Below are positions 8,141 through 17,020 of a stretch of DNA of 63,002 nucleotides, piece after piece. Location of the stretch: NCBI GenBank assembly GCA_035689345.1, contig DASSLR010000072.1, positions 1-63,002 on the forward strand, given 5' to 3'. The first letter of the stretch is position 1, and every line of letters begins with the position of its first letter. A program made the position numbers and the translations under genes. This DNA is from CF-118 sp035689345. GTDB taxonomy: Bacteria > Chloroflexota > Dormibacteria > Dormibacterales > Dormibacteraceae. Under the pieces are notes generated by a model. That model was given only the letters and a program-made list of their open reading frames with translations, was not told the origin of the DNA and did no database searches.

Positions 8141-8743
8141 GACTGCTCTATATGCGCGCGGCAGCGGTCGCGACAGGTGCGGTGAGTCCCAGCAGAATCG
8201 CAGGGGCTTGCCCTCCCAGTCGCCGGTGCCGTGCACCCCGACGCGTGGCGTCGCGTACACGCGGCGCGGCGGTTCGCCGTCGTCGATGACGTAGAGGTCC
8301 GGCGGCAGCAGGGGCACGCCGTTCAGCGTCCGGTCGATCTCCATGGCCCGGCATAGAAGTCCCGGCCCCGTGCAGCGGCCGACGCCAGGTCCCGGCTCCA
8401 GTGCACGGATGAGCACGGCCTGGGGCACGCCCGGCTCGCGGGTCACGAAATTGAGGCAGTGGTGCATGCCGTACGTGAAGTAGACGTAGGCGTGGCCGGC
8501 CGTGCCGAACATCACGTCGTTGCGCGGGCTGCGGTGCCCTTTGAAGGAATGAGCGGCCTGGTCGTCCGGCCCGAGGTACGCCTCGACCTCCACGATGCGG
8601 CCCCACCGCTCGTGCCCTCGGACGCGGCGCATCAGCACCTTGCCGAGCACGTCGCGCGCCACCTCGACCGTGTCGCGCTCGAAGAACTCCTGGTTGAGCA
8701 CCATGCCCGGCGGCACCGCGCCGTTCTGGCTAGCTCCGGGCAT
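8135..8743 (-). CDS. DNA-3-methyladenine glycosylase, AAG/MPG family
   Basis: 202-residue base-excision glycosylase that removes 3-methyladenine and other alkylated purines. GRIVEVEAYLGPDDQAAHS (about residues 48-66) includes the catalytic glutamate; MFGTAGHAYVYFTYGMHHC and LIRALEPG are further AAG signatures. Length is normal. Its 5' end overlaps the cyclase gene's 3' end by 14 bp, so it is the second gene of a minus-strand pair. Confidence 0.93.
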   Translation of the reverse strand: MPGASQNGAVPPGMVLNQEFFERDTVEVARDVLGKVLMRRVRGHERWGRIVEVEAYLGPDDQAAHSFKGHRSPRNDVMFGTAGHAYVYFTYGMHHCLNFVTREPGVPQAVLIRALEPGPGVGRCTGPGLLCRAMEIDRTLNGVPLLPPDLYVIDDGEPPRRVYATPRVGVHGTGDWEGKPLRFCWDSPHLSRPLPRAYRAVD

Positions 8744-10157
8744 CGCTCACTTTCTTGCGCGCGGCGTGGCGGGTGCGCTTGTCGATGTAGAGCTCCTTGT
8801 CCGCCTCCTGGTACATGGCCTGCCAGTCCATTCCCGGTTTCCACGCGGCGATGCCGATGCTGAAATCCACGCGCACGGGCAGCTTCGCCGAGCGGTTGAG
8901 GTACTCGAGCGAGTGACGGACGCGGGCCGCCACGTCGGAGGCATGGTGCTCATCGGCATCCGGCATCGCAACGCCGAACTCGTCGCCGCCGAGCCGTCCG
9001 CATGTGTCGGTCGCGCGGACGGCGCGCTGCAGCTCGTGGGCCAGCACGCGGATGGCCTCGTCGCCGACGTGATGCCCGTGCTCGTCGTTGATCTGCTTGA
9101 GGTTGTCGAGGTCGATCATCATCAGCGCGAGCCGGCGCTTGTGGCGCTCGGACGACGCGACGGCGCGATCGATGGCGCGCTCGAACTCGGGCCTGTTGGC
9201 CAGACCGGTCAGGTAGTCCGTACGTGCCTCCTTCGTGTGCTGGCGCGCGCGGTCCAGTGCCACCGCGATCTGATCGGCCACCGCGGCCACGAACTGCAGG
9301 TCGGTGGGCTCGAAGGTGCGCGGCAGGCGCGTGGCCACGGTCATCGCGCCGAGCAGCACGCCCTTCGTTCGCAGCTCTGCGCGGATGGCGCTCCACTCGC
9401 CGGCGATGCGGTCGACGCGCGACTCGGCGAGACCCGTTCCGATCTCCATCACCTTGAGCGGTCCCGGCCTGCCGCTGACGGTGAACTCGCTCTCCTGGCC
9501 GGGCTCGAGGCCGATGGTCTTGGCCAGCTTGAGGCGCGCCCCTTCGCGCACCCACGTGGCGCCGGCCTGGAGGTTGAGCACCTGCAGCGTCTCCGATAGG
9601 CCGACCTCCGCGATCTCGGTCACGTCCAGCGAACGGCCGAGCGCGCTGGCGATGTGATAGAGGCCGTGCAGCTCGGTCTGCCGGGCCTGGTGGCGCGCTT
9701 CGGTGTAGTCGAGGTAGCCGCGGATGAAGCTCGAGTTGAGGTGCTCGAGCACGTCGCCGATGCGGCTCTGGGCGAGCAGCACGACCTCGTCGGCGTACGG
9801 GTTGCCCGCCATCTCGGCCGTGATGCGGGCGATCACGGCACGCCGGAAGATGGCCATCGCCTCCATCAGCGACTCCAGGGGGACGCCTTTCTCGGCGTAG
9901 CGGTGAGACGCCTCCCGGGCCAGGACGTAGTACTCGGTCCACGGCACGTTGGAGTCGATGCGGAGCGACCGGTACAGCACCTCCAGGAACTGGGAGGCAT
10001 TCCGGATCGGCATCTCGCTGAAGCTCTCCGGCACCGTCTGCACGAGCTCGGGCATCGCGGTGCGGATGGAGTCAGACGCGCTCTTCCCGGCCTCCTCGAG
10101 GCCGGCCGTGAGCCGATCCGACAGCTCGCTGAGGAGGTCGCTGGCCCGCTCAGTCAT
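8730..10157 (-). CDS. Diguanylate cyclase with helical sensor, GAF and GGDEF domains
   Basis: 475 residues. The N-terminal ~170 are helical and cytoplasmic, reminiscent of RsbR/PucR-type sensor helices; about 175-315 is a GAF domain; 330-470 is GGDEF. The active site GGDEF is intact (390-394) and the inhibitory RxxD site (RATD, 381-384) is present, so c-di-GMP synthesis with product feedback is expected. No transmembrane helix, so it senses an internal signal. The minus-strand -10 TATAGT (10171-10166) lies 8 bases before the ATG, which suggests a leaderless mRNA. Confidence 0.93.
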   Translation of the reverse strand: MTERASDLLSELSDRLTAGLEEAGKSASDSIRTAMPELVQTVPESFSEMPIRNASQFLEVLYRSLRIDSNVPWTEYYVLAREASHRYAEKGVPLESLMEAMAIFRRAVIARITAEMAGNPYADEVVLLAQSRIGDVLEHLNSSFIRGYLDYTEARHQARQTELHGLYHIASALGRSLDVTEIAEVGLSETLQVLNLQAGATWVREGARLKLAKTIGLEPGQESEFTVSGRPGPLKVMEIGTGLAESRVDRIAGEWSAIRAELRTKGVLLGAMTVATRLPRTFEPTDLQFVAAVADQIAVALDRARQHTKEARTDYLTGLANRPEFERAIDRAVASSERHKRRLALMMIDLDNLKQINDEHGHHVGDEAIRVLAHELQRAVRATDTCGRLGGDEFGVAMPDADEHHASDVAARVRHSLEYLNRSAKLPVRVDFSIGIAAWKPGMDWQAMYQEADKELYIDKRTRHAARKKVSDARS

Positions 10158-10165
10158 GTCGATGC

Positions 10166-10171
10166 ACTATA
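10166..10171 (-). promoter_or_regulatory. -10 box of a leaderless transcript (cyclase)
   Basis: TATAGT on the minus strand with 8 bases to the ATG at 10157, leaving no room for a ribosome site. The same arrangement occurs before the genes starting at 41351 and 54167. Confidence 0.5.
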
Positions 10172-10233
10172 GAGTGACGCGTGCCGTAGTCTGATCCTGC
10201 GAGGCACGCTAATTAAATGTGTAAGAGGGACTG

Positions 10234-11310
10234 ATGGCTACTGTGACCAGGGGAAGCACCGCCAAGCTCGAGGAGCTGCTCGGGGAGGACGCCACCGACC
10301 TGCTCGAGCACAAGTGCGAGACGGTGCCCAAGAGCCAGCTCCACCTGCCCGGCCCGGACTTCGTCAGCAGGGTCTGGAAGGACAGCGATCGCCCGGTCCA
10401 GGTGCTGCGCAACCTGCAGTCGTTCTTCGATCACGGCCGCCTCGCGGGCACCGGGTACCTGTCGATCCTGCCGGTGGACCAGGGCATCGAGCACACAGCC
10501 GGTTCCTCGTTCGCGCCGAACCCCATCTATTTCGACGGCGAGAAGATCCTGGAACTGGCCATCGAGGGCGGCTGCAACGGCGTGGCTTCCACGTTCGGCG
10601 TGCTCGGCTCGGTCGCGCGCAAGTACGCGCACCGCATTCCTTTCATCTGCAAGCTCAACCACAACGAACTCATGACATACCCCAACCACTACGACCAGGT
10701 TCTTTTCGGCACGGTGCGCGAGGCCTGGGAGCTGGGCGCGGCGGCGGTCGGCGCGACCATCTACTGGGGTTCGGCTGAGTCCGACCGCCAGCTGATCGAG
10801 ATCTCGACGGCCTTCCAGCACGCTCACGAGCTCGGCATGGCGACGGTGCTGTGGTGCTACGTCCGCAACTCCGCCTTCAAGAAGGACGGCGTGAACTACG
10901 AGACGGCCGCCGACCTCACGGGCCAGGCGAACCACCTGGGGGTCACGATCCAGGCCGACATCATCAAGCAGAAGCTCCCGGACACCAACCGGGGATTCGA
11001 GGTCATCGGTTTCGGCAAGACCTCGCCCGACGTGTATACCAAGCTTTCGACCGACCACCCGATCGACCTGTGCCGCTACCAGGTGATCAACTGCTTCATG
11101 GGCAGGTCGGGACTCATCAACTCGGGCGGCGAATCGCATGGCAAGGCTGACCTTGCGGAGGCTGTGCGCACCTCCGTCATCAACAAGCGCGCGGGCGGGA
11201 TGGGGTTGATCTCAGGACGAAAGTCCTTCCAGCGTCCGATGAAAGAGGGTGTCGAGCTGTTGAACGCCATCCAGGACGTCTACCTCAACCCCGCGGTGAC
11301 CGTCGCCTGA
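10234..11310 (+). CDS. Class I fructose-bisphosphate aldolase, FbaB/DhnA type
   Basis: 358 residues, similar in plan to E. coli FbaB. LSILPVDQGIEHTAGSSFAPN near residue 72, CKLNHNELMTYP near 140 and VGATIYWGSAESDRQLIEI are family signatures; the Schiff-base lysine is expected in the QADIIKQKLPD region (about 248-258). It interconverts fructose-1,6-bisphosphate with two trioses. A ribosome site AGAGGGA precedes the ATG, with AT-rich bases at 10210-10222 where a -10 would be. The metallo-hydrolase gene begins on its stop codon. Confidence 0.93.
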   Translation: MATVTRGSTAKLEELLGEDATDLLEHKCETVPKSQLHLPGPDFVSRVWKDSDRPVQVLRNLQSFFDHGRLAGTGYLSILPVDQGIEHTAGSSFAPNPIYFDGEKILELAIEGGCNGVASTFGVLGSVARKYAHRIPFICKLNHNELMTYPNHYDQVLFGTVREAWELGAAAVGATIYWGSAESDRQLIEISTAFQHAHELGMATVLWCYVRNSAFKKDGVNYETAADLTGQANHLGVTIQADIIKQKLPDTNRGFEVIGFGKTSPDVYTKLSTDHPIDLCRYQVINCFMGRSGLINSGGESHGKADLAEAVRTSVINKRAGGMGLISGRKSFQRPMKEGVELLNAIQDVYLNPAVTVA

Positions 11311-11999
11311 AACTAGCATTTCTCGGCACGGGCTCCGCATTCTCCCCGGAGCGCTACAACGGCGCCATCGTGGTCGACGGCCGTGTCCTGCTCGATGCCG
11401 GCGCGCCCCTTCTGCCCCATATGCACCGTGTCGGCGTCGAGCCGATCGACATCGACGTAGTGTTCCTCACGCATTTTCACGGTGACCACACGCTTGGCCT
11501 GCCGCCCTTCGTGCTGCACCGCATCTTCGTCGACAAGCCGCGCGTGCTCACGTTCGTCGGGCCTGACGGGATCGACGAGAGGCTCGAGGCTCTGTTCGAA
11601 GTCAGCTGGGGCGTCGACTGGAAACCGGTCATGCTTCCGCGTTTCAAGGCCCGCTACGTCAACGCGCGCAAGCGCGGACAGGTGGCCGGTCACGAGTACG
11701 AGACCGTGAAGCTGGACCACGGCTCGACCGGCTGCAACGGTTACCGGATCAAGTTCGGCAACCGCGTACTGGCGTACTCCGGCGACACCGAGCCGACGGC
11801 ACCGCTCGACTCGCTCGTGGACGGCGCCGACGTCGCCATCGTCGAGGCAACCGGTCCCGGCGACGTGTTCAGCCACATGAGCTGGGAGGCGGCCGCCGCA
11901 CTGAAGAAGCGCCATCCGAAGACGCGATTCATCTTCAACCACCTCTACTCGGGCAAGGTCACGGGCGCGGCCAGAGACCTGCAGGTGCTCGAAGTCTGA
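11307..11999 (+). CDS. Metallo-beta-lactamase-fold hydrolase, RNase Z-like
   Basis: About 230 residues. LKLAFLGTGSAFSPERYNG is the standard N-terminal strand of RNase Z/AhpD-type MBL proteins; FLTHFHGDHTLGLP carries the HxHxDH zinc motif, YSGDTEP the bridging aspartate, and FNHLYSGK the last histidine. The only start codon that keeps the first strand is CTG 11307, overlapping the aldolase stop as CTGA; the first canonical start is GTG 11370, which would delete that strand. Could process RNA or a small phosphodiester. Confidence 0.8.
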   Translation: MKLAFLGTGSAFSPERYNGAIVVDGRVLLDAGAPLLPHMHRVGVEPIDIDVVFLTHFHGDHTLGLPPFVLHRIFVDKPRVLTFVGPDGIDERLEALFEVSWGVDWKPVMLPRFKARYVNARKRGQVAGHEYETVKLDHGSTGCNGYRIKFGNRVLAYSGDTEPTAPLDSLVDGADVAIVEATGPGDVFSHMSWEAAAALKKRHPKTRFIFNHLYSGKVTGAARDLQVLEV

Positions 12000-12013
12000 G
12001 GTCGACCCCGCCC

Positions 12014-12238
12014 GTGGTCACCGGGCACACGCTCGTGGCCGCCGTGGTCGGCGGCATCACCGGCGCGCTCGTGCTCGGCGGGTTCATCGGGCTCGGGCTG
12101 ATCCTCGACGATCGCGTCACGACCGTCGCTCCAGTCATCGTGCTGAGCGTCGCCGGCGCCTACGCCGCGTGGCTGGTAGGTGTCATCGTGTTCGGTGCTG
12201 TGCGCGACACGCCCGGCGACCAGGAAGGCGAGTCGTGA
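12014..12238 (+). CDS. Small two-helix membrane protein
   Basis: 74 residues with two hydrophobic segments (about residues 6-28 and 38-60) separated by LDDRVTT, and an acidic tail. GTG start 12014, stop overlapping the start of the next gene by 4 bp (GTGA). No family recognised. Its place in a tight gene chain (aldolase to acetyltransferase) supports expression. Confidence 0.65.
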   Translation: MVTGHTLVAAVVGGITGALVLGGFIGLGLILDDRVTTVAPVIVLSVAGAYAAWLVGVIVFGAVRDTPGDQEGES

Positions 12239-12639
12239 GTCCCGAGTTCGTTTCCACCCGGTCGCGGCTGGAGAAGCTCGGGGTCAAGCCCGGCGCCAAG
12301 GTCGCGCTCGTCGGCGTCGACGACCCCGACTTCCTGCGCGAGCTGCGCCAGCGCACGCCGGACATCACTCGCGGCCGGCCGCGCGGCGCATGCGACCTCG
12401 TCTTCCTCGCCGCGGACACCAGGGCCGACCTGACGCGCATCAACGACGTCAAGAAATGGATCGAGCCGAACGGGGCGATCTGGATCGTGCGTCCGAAAGG
12501 CGGACGCAGCGAGCTGAAGGACACCGACATCATCCAGGCAGGTCTCGACTCCGGCCTGGTCGACAACAAGATCATGAGCTTCTCCGAAACCCATGGCGCC
12601 ACGCGCCTGGTGTATCGCCTGAAGGACCGCCCGCGGTGA
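12235..12639 (+). CDS. DUF3052 family protein
   Basis: 134 residues starting at GTG 12235. LEKLGVKPGAKVALVGVDDP, CDLVFLAADTRADL and GAIWIVRPKGG match the DUF3052 pattern known mainly from Actinomycetota, a small Rossmann-like fold of unknown function. It overlaps its neighbours by 4 bp on each side, so it is translated within the operon. Confidence 0.8.
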   Translation: MSPEFVSTRSRLEKLGVKPGAKVALVGVDDPDFLRELRQRTPDITRGRPRGACDLVFLAADTRADLTRINDVKKWIEPNGAIWIVRPKGGRSELKDTDIIQAGLDSGLVDNKIMSFSETHGATRLVYRLKDRPR

Positions 12640-13115
12640 CCCTCTCCATCCGTCCCGCGCTGCCGGACGACGTCCCGACCGTGGCAGCCCTAATCCGCGC
12701 CCTGTCGGTGTACGAGAAGCTCGAGGACCAGGTCACCATGACCGAGGCCAAGCTGCGCGAGTCCATGTTCGGGGCGCGGCGCTACGCCGAGGCGATCCTG
12801 GCCGAGGACGGCGCCGAGGCGGTCGGCTTCGCCCTCTTCTTTCACAACTACTCGACCTTTCTGGCCCAGCCCGGTCTCTACCTCGAGGACCTGTACGTGC
12901 ACGAGTCGCAGCGCGGCAAGGGCGTGGGCAAGGCGCTGCTTGTCGAACTCGCCCGCATCGCCGTGGAGCGCAACTGCGGCCGCCTCGAGTGGGCCGTTCT
13001 CGACTGGAACGTGGACGCGATCGGCTTCTACGAGAGGCTCGGCGCCAAACCGAACGCCGAGTGGACCGTGTACCGGCTCACCGGAGATTCGCTCCAGCGG
13101 CTTGCCGGACAATAG
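12636..13115 (+). CDS. GNAT N-acetyltransferase, diamine acetyltransferase (SAT1)-like
   Basis: 159 residues from GTG 12636. VAALIRALSVYEKLEDQV, GFALFFHNYSTFLAQPGLYLEDLYV, the acetyl-CoA loop QRGKGVGKALL and LEWAVLDWN...IGFYERLGA follow the spermidine/spermine acetyltransferase subgroup closely. It probably acetylates a diamine, polyamine or thialysine-like amine. The GTGA overlap couples it to the DUF3052 gene. Confidence 0.88.
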   Translation: MTLSIRPALPDDVPTVAALIRALSVYEKLEDQVTMTEAKLRESMFGARRYAEAILAEDGAEAVGFALFFHNYSTFLAQPGLYLEDLYVHESQRGKGVGKALLVELARIAVERNCGRLEWAVLDWNVDAIGFYERLGAKPNAEWTVYRLTGDSLQRLAGQ

Positions 13116-13122
13116 GTTCGCG

Positions 13123-13410
13123 ATGGAGGTTCTCCACCCCAAGCCGCTCGAGACGCATCCCGGCGACGAGATCGTCGCCTGGGCACGTCGCCAGCTGGAG
13201 ATCGCGAGCTCCATCCTGGACAACCCCGGCGGCGGCCTTCTGTTCGCGACGCAGACCATCGGTCAGGTCAAGGCTGGATTGCACGAGCGCGACCCCGAGC
13301 GCTGGGAACCCGTGGTCGAGCTGCTGGATCAGGCCGAAGACGCGGGCGTGCGGCGCGAGTTCGACGAGGCGCGCAAGCACATCGAGGCTGCGGTCGCCCG
13401 GCTCGGCTAG
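13123..13410 (+). CDS. Small hypothetical protein
   Basis: 95 residues from ATG 13123, 7 bp after the acetyltransferase. Soluble, mainly helical (DEIVAWARRQLEIASSILD ... VVELLDQAEDAGVRREFDEARKHIE). No recognised domain. The stop overlaps the convergent LLM oxidoreductase stop by 4 bp. Probably the last gene of the aldolase-led chain. Confidence 0.65.
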   Translation: MEVLHPKPLETHPGDEIVAWARRQLEIASSILDNPGGGLLFATQTIGQVKAGLHERDPERWEPVVELLDQAEDAGVRREFDEARKHIEAAVARLG

Positions 13411-14354
13411 GCCTCGCGCGCCGCTTCCAGCGTGGGCACGTACCCGGCTGCGCCGGGATGGCCGCCGAAAGTTAGGATGCACGGCAGCGTCGTGCCTGAT
13501 TCGCGGTAGCGCCGAACCACGTCTCGCACACGCGACTCGTCGCCGATACCGCTGAGCTCGTCGAGCATCGCATCGGTGACGCGACCCGCGGCCAGGTCCT
13601 CCTGGAAGCCGCTCGCGTCCATCGCCTTCCGGTAATAGGGAAGGCTCGCGTACCGCTCGACCGTCCGCCGGAACACCTCCAGCGCGGCGCCGCGGTCGGT
13701 GGTGAGGCACGCTGTGATCGCGGCCACGACCTCGAATCCGTGTATCGACTTTCCCGCTTTCTCGCGCCCCGCCGCCACGTGTGGCACGACGACGTCATGG
13801 ATGTATTTCGGCGTGCACATCCACAGGACGACGCCGTCTGCCAGCTCTCCGGCGAGCTCGAGCATCCGTGGGCTGAGGGCGGAGATCATCACTGGAATCT
13901 CGCTTCGTCGCGGCGCCGAGTACGACCAGTGCGCGGTGAAATGGCCACCGTCGACCGACGCGGCGCCGTCGCGGAGGCTCGCCCGCACGATGTTCAGGTA
14001 CTCGCGCATCGACTCGACGGGCTGGTCGAGCTTCAAGCCCCACATACTCTCGACAGTGACCTTGTGGCTGACGCCGAGGCCGAGGATGAAGCGGCCACCG
14101 GACAGCTCGTCGAGCGTGGCGGCCATCTGCGCCATAGCGGTCGGATGCCGCGTGTAGATCGGCAGCACACCCGTGCCCAGGCGCACCCATTTCGTCGCAC
14201 CGGCGTAGGCGGCGAGCACCAGCGCGGCGTCGCGCGCGTCCGGCAGCTGGGTGACCCACACGGACTCATACCCCAGGCGCTCCGCTTCCTGCGTCCTTTG
14301 GACCGAGTCCTCGAGGCTGCGACCCGCGTTGTTGTTCGCTGCGAGACGGGCCAT
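13407..14354 (-). CDS. LLM-class (F420-type) flavin/deazaflavin oxidoreductase
   Basis: 315-residue luciferase-like TIM barrel. RTQEAERLGYESVWV near residue 19, GTGVLPIYTRHP near 61 and GRFILGLGVSH near 87 are typical of F420-dependent LLM enzymes (5,10-methylene-tetrahydromethanopterin reductase-like). F420 versus FMN use cannot be settled here. Divergent from uppP with only 20 bp between starts; a shared A/T box (TATATT, minus strand 14369-14364) lies 9 bases before this ATG. Confidence 0.88.
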   Translation of the reverse strand: MARLAANNNAGRSLEDSVQRTQEAERLGYESVWVTQLPDARDAALVLAAYAGATKWVRLGTGVLPIYTRHPTAMAQMAATLDELSGGRFILGLGVSHKVTVESMWGLKLDQPVESMREYLNIVRASLRDGAASVDGGHFTAHWSYSAPRRSEIPVMISALSPRMLELAGELADGVVLWMCTPKYIHDVVVPHVAAGREKAGKSIHGFEVVAAITACLTTDRGAALEVFRRTVERYASLPYYRKAMDASGFQEDLAAGRVTDAMLDELSGIGDESRVRDVVRRYRESGTTLPCILTFGGHPGAAGYVPTLEAAREA

Positions 14355-14374
14355 GCCTCAAGGAATATATCGGT

Positions 14375-15247
14375 GTGACGTTCTTGCAGGCGCTGTTCAT
14401 GGGCCTGCTTCAGGGCGCCACCGAGCTGTTCCCGGTGTCGTCGCTCGGCCACGCGGTCCTCGTGCCGAGCCTGCTGCACTGGAGCTTCAAGCAATCAGAC
14501 CCGTCCTTCGTCCCGTTCCTGGTGCTGCTCCACATCGGCACCGCGACCGCGCTGCTCGTCCTCTACCGCGCCCAGTGGGTGGCGATCATCCGCGGCTTCT
14601 TCACCGCGGCTTTGCGCGGAAGCATCAACTCCGACAATGAGCGCCTGGCGATGCTGCTGACGACCGGAACGCTTCCGGCCGCGATCCTCGGCGTCTTCTT
14701 CGAATCGCGCATCAAGGTTCTCTTCGGCAGCCCGTACGTGGCCGCCTCGTTCCTCGTCGTCAACGGAGGCTTGATGCTCGCAGCCGAGCTGCTGCGCCGG
14801 CGAGCGGAGCGGCGCGCGGCCCTCGAAGGCCGGCCGCGAGTCGAGCAGGAGGAGCGCTTCGCCGACGCGGCGCGCATCAGCTTCCGGGCGGCGGCCCTCA
14901 TCGGCGCCTGCCAGGCCCTCGCATTCATTCCCGGAATCTCGCGCTCGGGGGTCACCATCGCCGGCGGCCTCATCGCCGGGCTGCGCCATCAGGAGGCGGC
15001 GCGATTCTCTTTCCTGCTCGCCACCCCGGTCATCCTCGGCGCCGGCATCATCGAGGTGCCCGAGCTGTTCGCGCCAGGCGTGCCGCTCGGCCAATACTTC
15101 GCCGGCGCCATCCTCTCCGGCATCGCGGCCTACGCGAGCGCGCGGTTCCTGCTGCGCTACTTCCGCTCGGGGCGGCTCGATCCCTACGGCTGGTACTGCA
15201 TCGCCGCCGGGTTGGTCAGCCTGGCTTTGCTAACGTTCGATCTGTGA
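14375..15247 (+). CDS. uppP: Undecaprenyl-diphosphatase UppP/BacA
   Basis: 290-residue integral membrane phosphatase that recycles the undecaprenyl carrier for wall and glycan synthesis. Residues 10-26 (GLLQGATELFPVSSLGH) match the BacA signature with the catalytic glutamate, and PGISRSGVTIAGG near 185 is the second one with the key arginine. About eight hydrophobic helices. GTG start 14375. Its stop overlaps the next start (GTGA). Confidence 0.94.
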   Translation: MTFLQALFMGLLQGATELFPVSSLGHAVLVPSLLHWSFKQSDPSFVPFLVLLHIGTATALLVLYRAQWVAIIRGFFTAALRGSINSDNERLAMLLTTGTLPAAILGVFFESRIKVLFGSPYVAASFLVVNGGLMLAAELLRRRAERRAALEGRPRVEQEERFADAARISFRAAALIGACQALAFIPGISRSGVTIAGGLIAGLRHQEAARFSFLLATPVILGAGIIEVPELFAPGVPLGQYFAGAILSGIAAYASARFLLRYFRSGRLDPYGWYCIAAGLVSLALLTFDL

Positions 15248-15447
15248 AATCGATGCCGCTCGCCGCGCTTTTGGTCGTACTCGCCGTCGTCTTCGTGGTC
15301 CTCGCAGTCCTCTACGCGTTCGGCGTTTTGCAGATTGCGGTCACCGACCCACACGCTTCGCACCACTACACCCACGCGATCCTCTTCACGGTGCTGGCGG
15401 TGATGAGCCTGGTCGCGGCCAACTTCGTTCGGCCGAAAACGGTCTAG
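15244..15447 (+). CDS. Small membrane protein
   Basis: 67 residues, GTG start within the uppP stop. Two hydrophobic stretches (about 6-27 and 45-61) flank a loop with VTDPHASHHYTHA, a histidine-rich turn that could face the extracytoplasmic side. Not a family I recognise. Coupled translation with uppP suggests an envelope role. Confidence 0.7.
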   Translation: MKSMPLAALLVVLAVVFVVLAVLYAFGVLQIAVTDPHASHHYTHAILFTVLAVMSLVAANFVRPKTV

Positions 15448-16955
15448 CCCGAAACCCCCGCGAGCCGCTCCGGAACCTGCCGGCCGGTGAGGTCCTTCTC
15501 TCCGACCCTGATGTCCTCGTGGTAGACCGCGTCGGCGTTGACCTTCCACGGGTCCAATCGAGAGCCGGTGGCTATCGCGCGCGCCACGAGCAGCGCGGTC
15601 ATCATCGAGTGGTCCTGGTTGTTGTACTTGTGCATGCCATTGCGGCCCGCGAGGTGCAGGTTCGGAAGGCCCTGCGCCAGGTAGTCGCGCACCACCTGCA
15701 CGCGCGCCTGATAAACGTCGTCGTAAACCGGATACGCCTTCTGCTGCCGCACCACCACGCCGTCGAAAACAGCCTCGGCCGGGCAGATGCCCAGCTGCGC
15801 CAGCTCTCTGCGGGCGAGTTCGATGAGGGCGGCGTCGTCCATCGTCCAGAGACCATCGCCCTCGAAGCAGAAGTACTCGAGGCCCAGGCAGGTTTTCGCC
15901 GGGTCCGGAACCATGTCGGGACTCCAGTTCTTGAAGTTCTGGATGCGACCGACCTTGACCGACGGGTCGTGGATGTAGATCCAGTTGTCGGGAAAGAGGT
16001 TGGGCCGGTCGATCATCAGAGCGATCGAGATGAAGTCGCGGTAGCCGAGCCGGTTGGCGGCGTCCAGGACCGCCGGCGGCGGAGCCGGCTCCAGCAGCCG
16101 GATGAGCTCTCGAATCGGGATGCTCGATATGAACTCCGAGCCCGAGTGCTCCTCAATGTCACCGTCTGAACCGCGCGTCACGACAGTCCGTACGCGACCA
16201 TCCCGATGCTCGATCCTCAGGATCGTGCGGCCCATCCGCACGGGCCGCCCCTTCGCCGCAAGTATCGAGGCGACTCGCTCCCACATCTGGCCCGGTCCCA
16301 GCCTCGGGTAGCGGAAGCGATCGATCAGCGTGGTGACGATTTCACCCCGGTTGCTCGGCTTGCGCTTCGGCAGCAGCGCGCTCCGAATCACGAGCCACAG
16401 GTCGAGGCTCTTGATGCGTTGCGCGGCCCAGTCCGCGGAGAGCTCCTTGGTGCTGATGCCCCACACCTTTTCCGTGTACGTCTTGAAGAAGATGCTGTAG
16501 AGGCGCCACCCGAACTGGTTGCGCACCCAGTCTTCGAGGCTGCGCGGGTGCTTGATCGGCCGCAGCCTGGCGTACGCGTAGCTGAAGACGCAGCGCACCG
16601 CCTCCAGCGGGCCGAGGTTCCACAGCGCGTTGAACGCCTTGATCGGGTAGGCGTAGAACCGGCCGCGATAGTAGATACGCGAGAGGCGGCCACGGGTGAG
16701 CATCTCGTCTCCCATGACCTCGGTCCAGAGGTCCTCGACCTCCTGGTTTTTGGAGAAGAAGCGGTGTCCGCCGATGTCGAAGCGGTAGCCCTTGTGCTCG
16801 ACCGTGCGCGCCAGGCCGCCGACGTAGCCAGGGTCCTTCTCGATCACGGTCACCGGAAGGTCGTGCTTGCTCAGCTCGTAGGCGGCGGTCAGCCCGGCCG
16901 GCCCGGCGCCGAGAATGACGACCTCTTCCCGATCTGCCGTCGCCACAGGGCCCAC
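15444..16955 (-). CDS. FAD-dependent oxidoreductase of the UDP-galactopyranose mutase/amine-oxidase group
   Basis: 503 residues, GTG start. The dinucleotide fold VVILGAGPAGLTAAYELS is at 11-28 with EKD at the strand-2 end; GYRFDIGGHRFFSKNQEV and WGISTKELSADWAAQRI are typical of UGM-like proteins found beside glycosyltransferases. A second flavin segment, LHLAGRNGMHKYNNQDHSM, lies near 430. Likely makes or modifies a sugar nucleotide or lipid-linked sugar; substrate unknown. Stop codons overlap those of the convergent small membrane gene (CTAG). Confidence 0.85.
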   Translation of the reverse strand: MGPVATADREEVVILGAGPAGLTAAYELSKHDLPVTVIEKDPGYVGGLARTVEHKGYRFDIGGHRFFSKNQEVEDLWTEVMGDEMLTRGRLSRIYYRGRFYAYPIKAFNALWNLGPLEAVRCVFSYAYARLRPIKHPRSLEDWVRNQFGWRLYSIFFKTYTEKVWGISTKELSADWAAQRIKSLDLWLVIRSALLPKRKPSNRGEIVTTLIDRFRYPRLGPGQMWERVASILAAKGRPVRMGRTILRIEHRDGRVRTVVTRGSDGDIEEHSGSEFISSIPIRELIRLLEPAPPPAVLDAANRLGYRDFISIALMIDRPNLFPDNWIYIHDPSVKVGRIQNFKNWSPDMVPDPAKTCLGLEYFCFEGDGLWTMDDAALIELARRELAQLGICPAEAVFDGVVVRQQKAYPVYDDVYQARVQVVRDYLAQGLPNLHLAGRNGMHKYNNQDHSMMTALLVARAIATGSRLDPWKVNADAVYHEDIRVGEKDLTGRQVPERLAGVSG

Positions 16956-17020
16956 AGCGTATCAACGGGCGTGGCGGCCTTCGCGGTCTTGGCGACCTTT
17001 CGAAGGACCTCAGCCGCAGA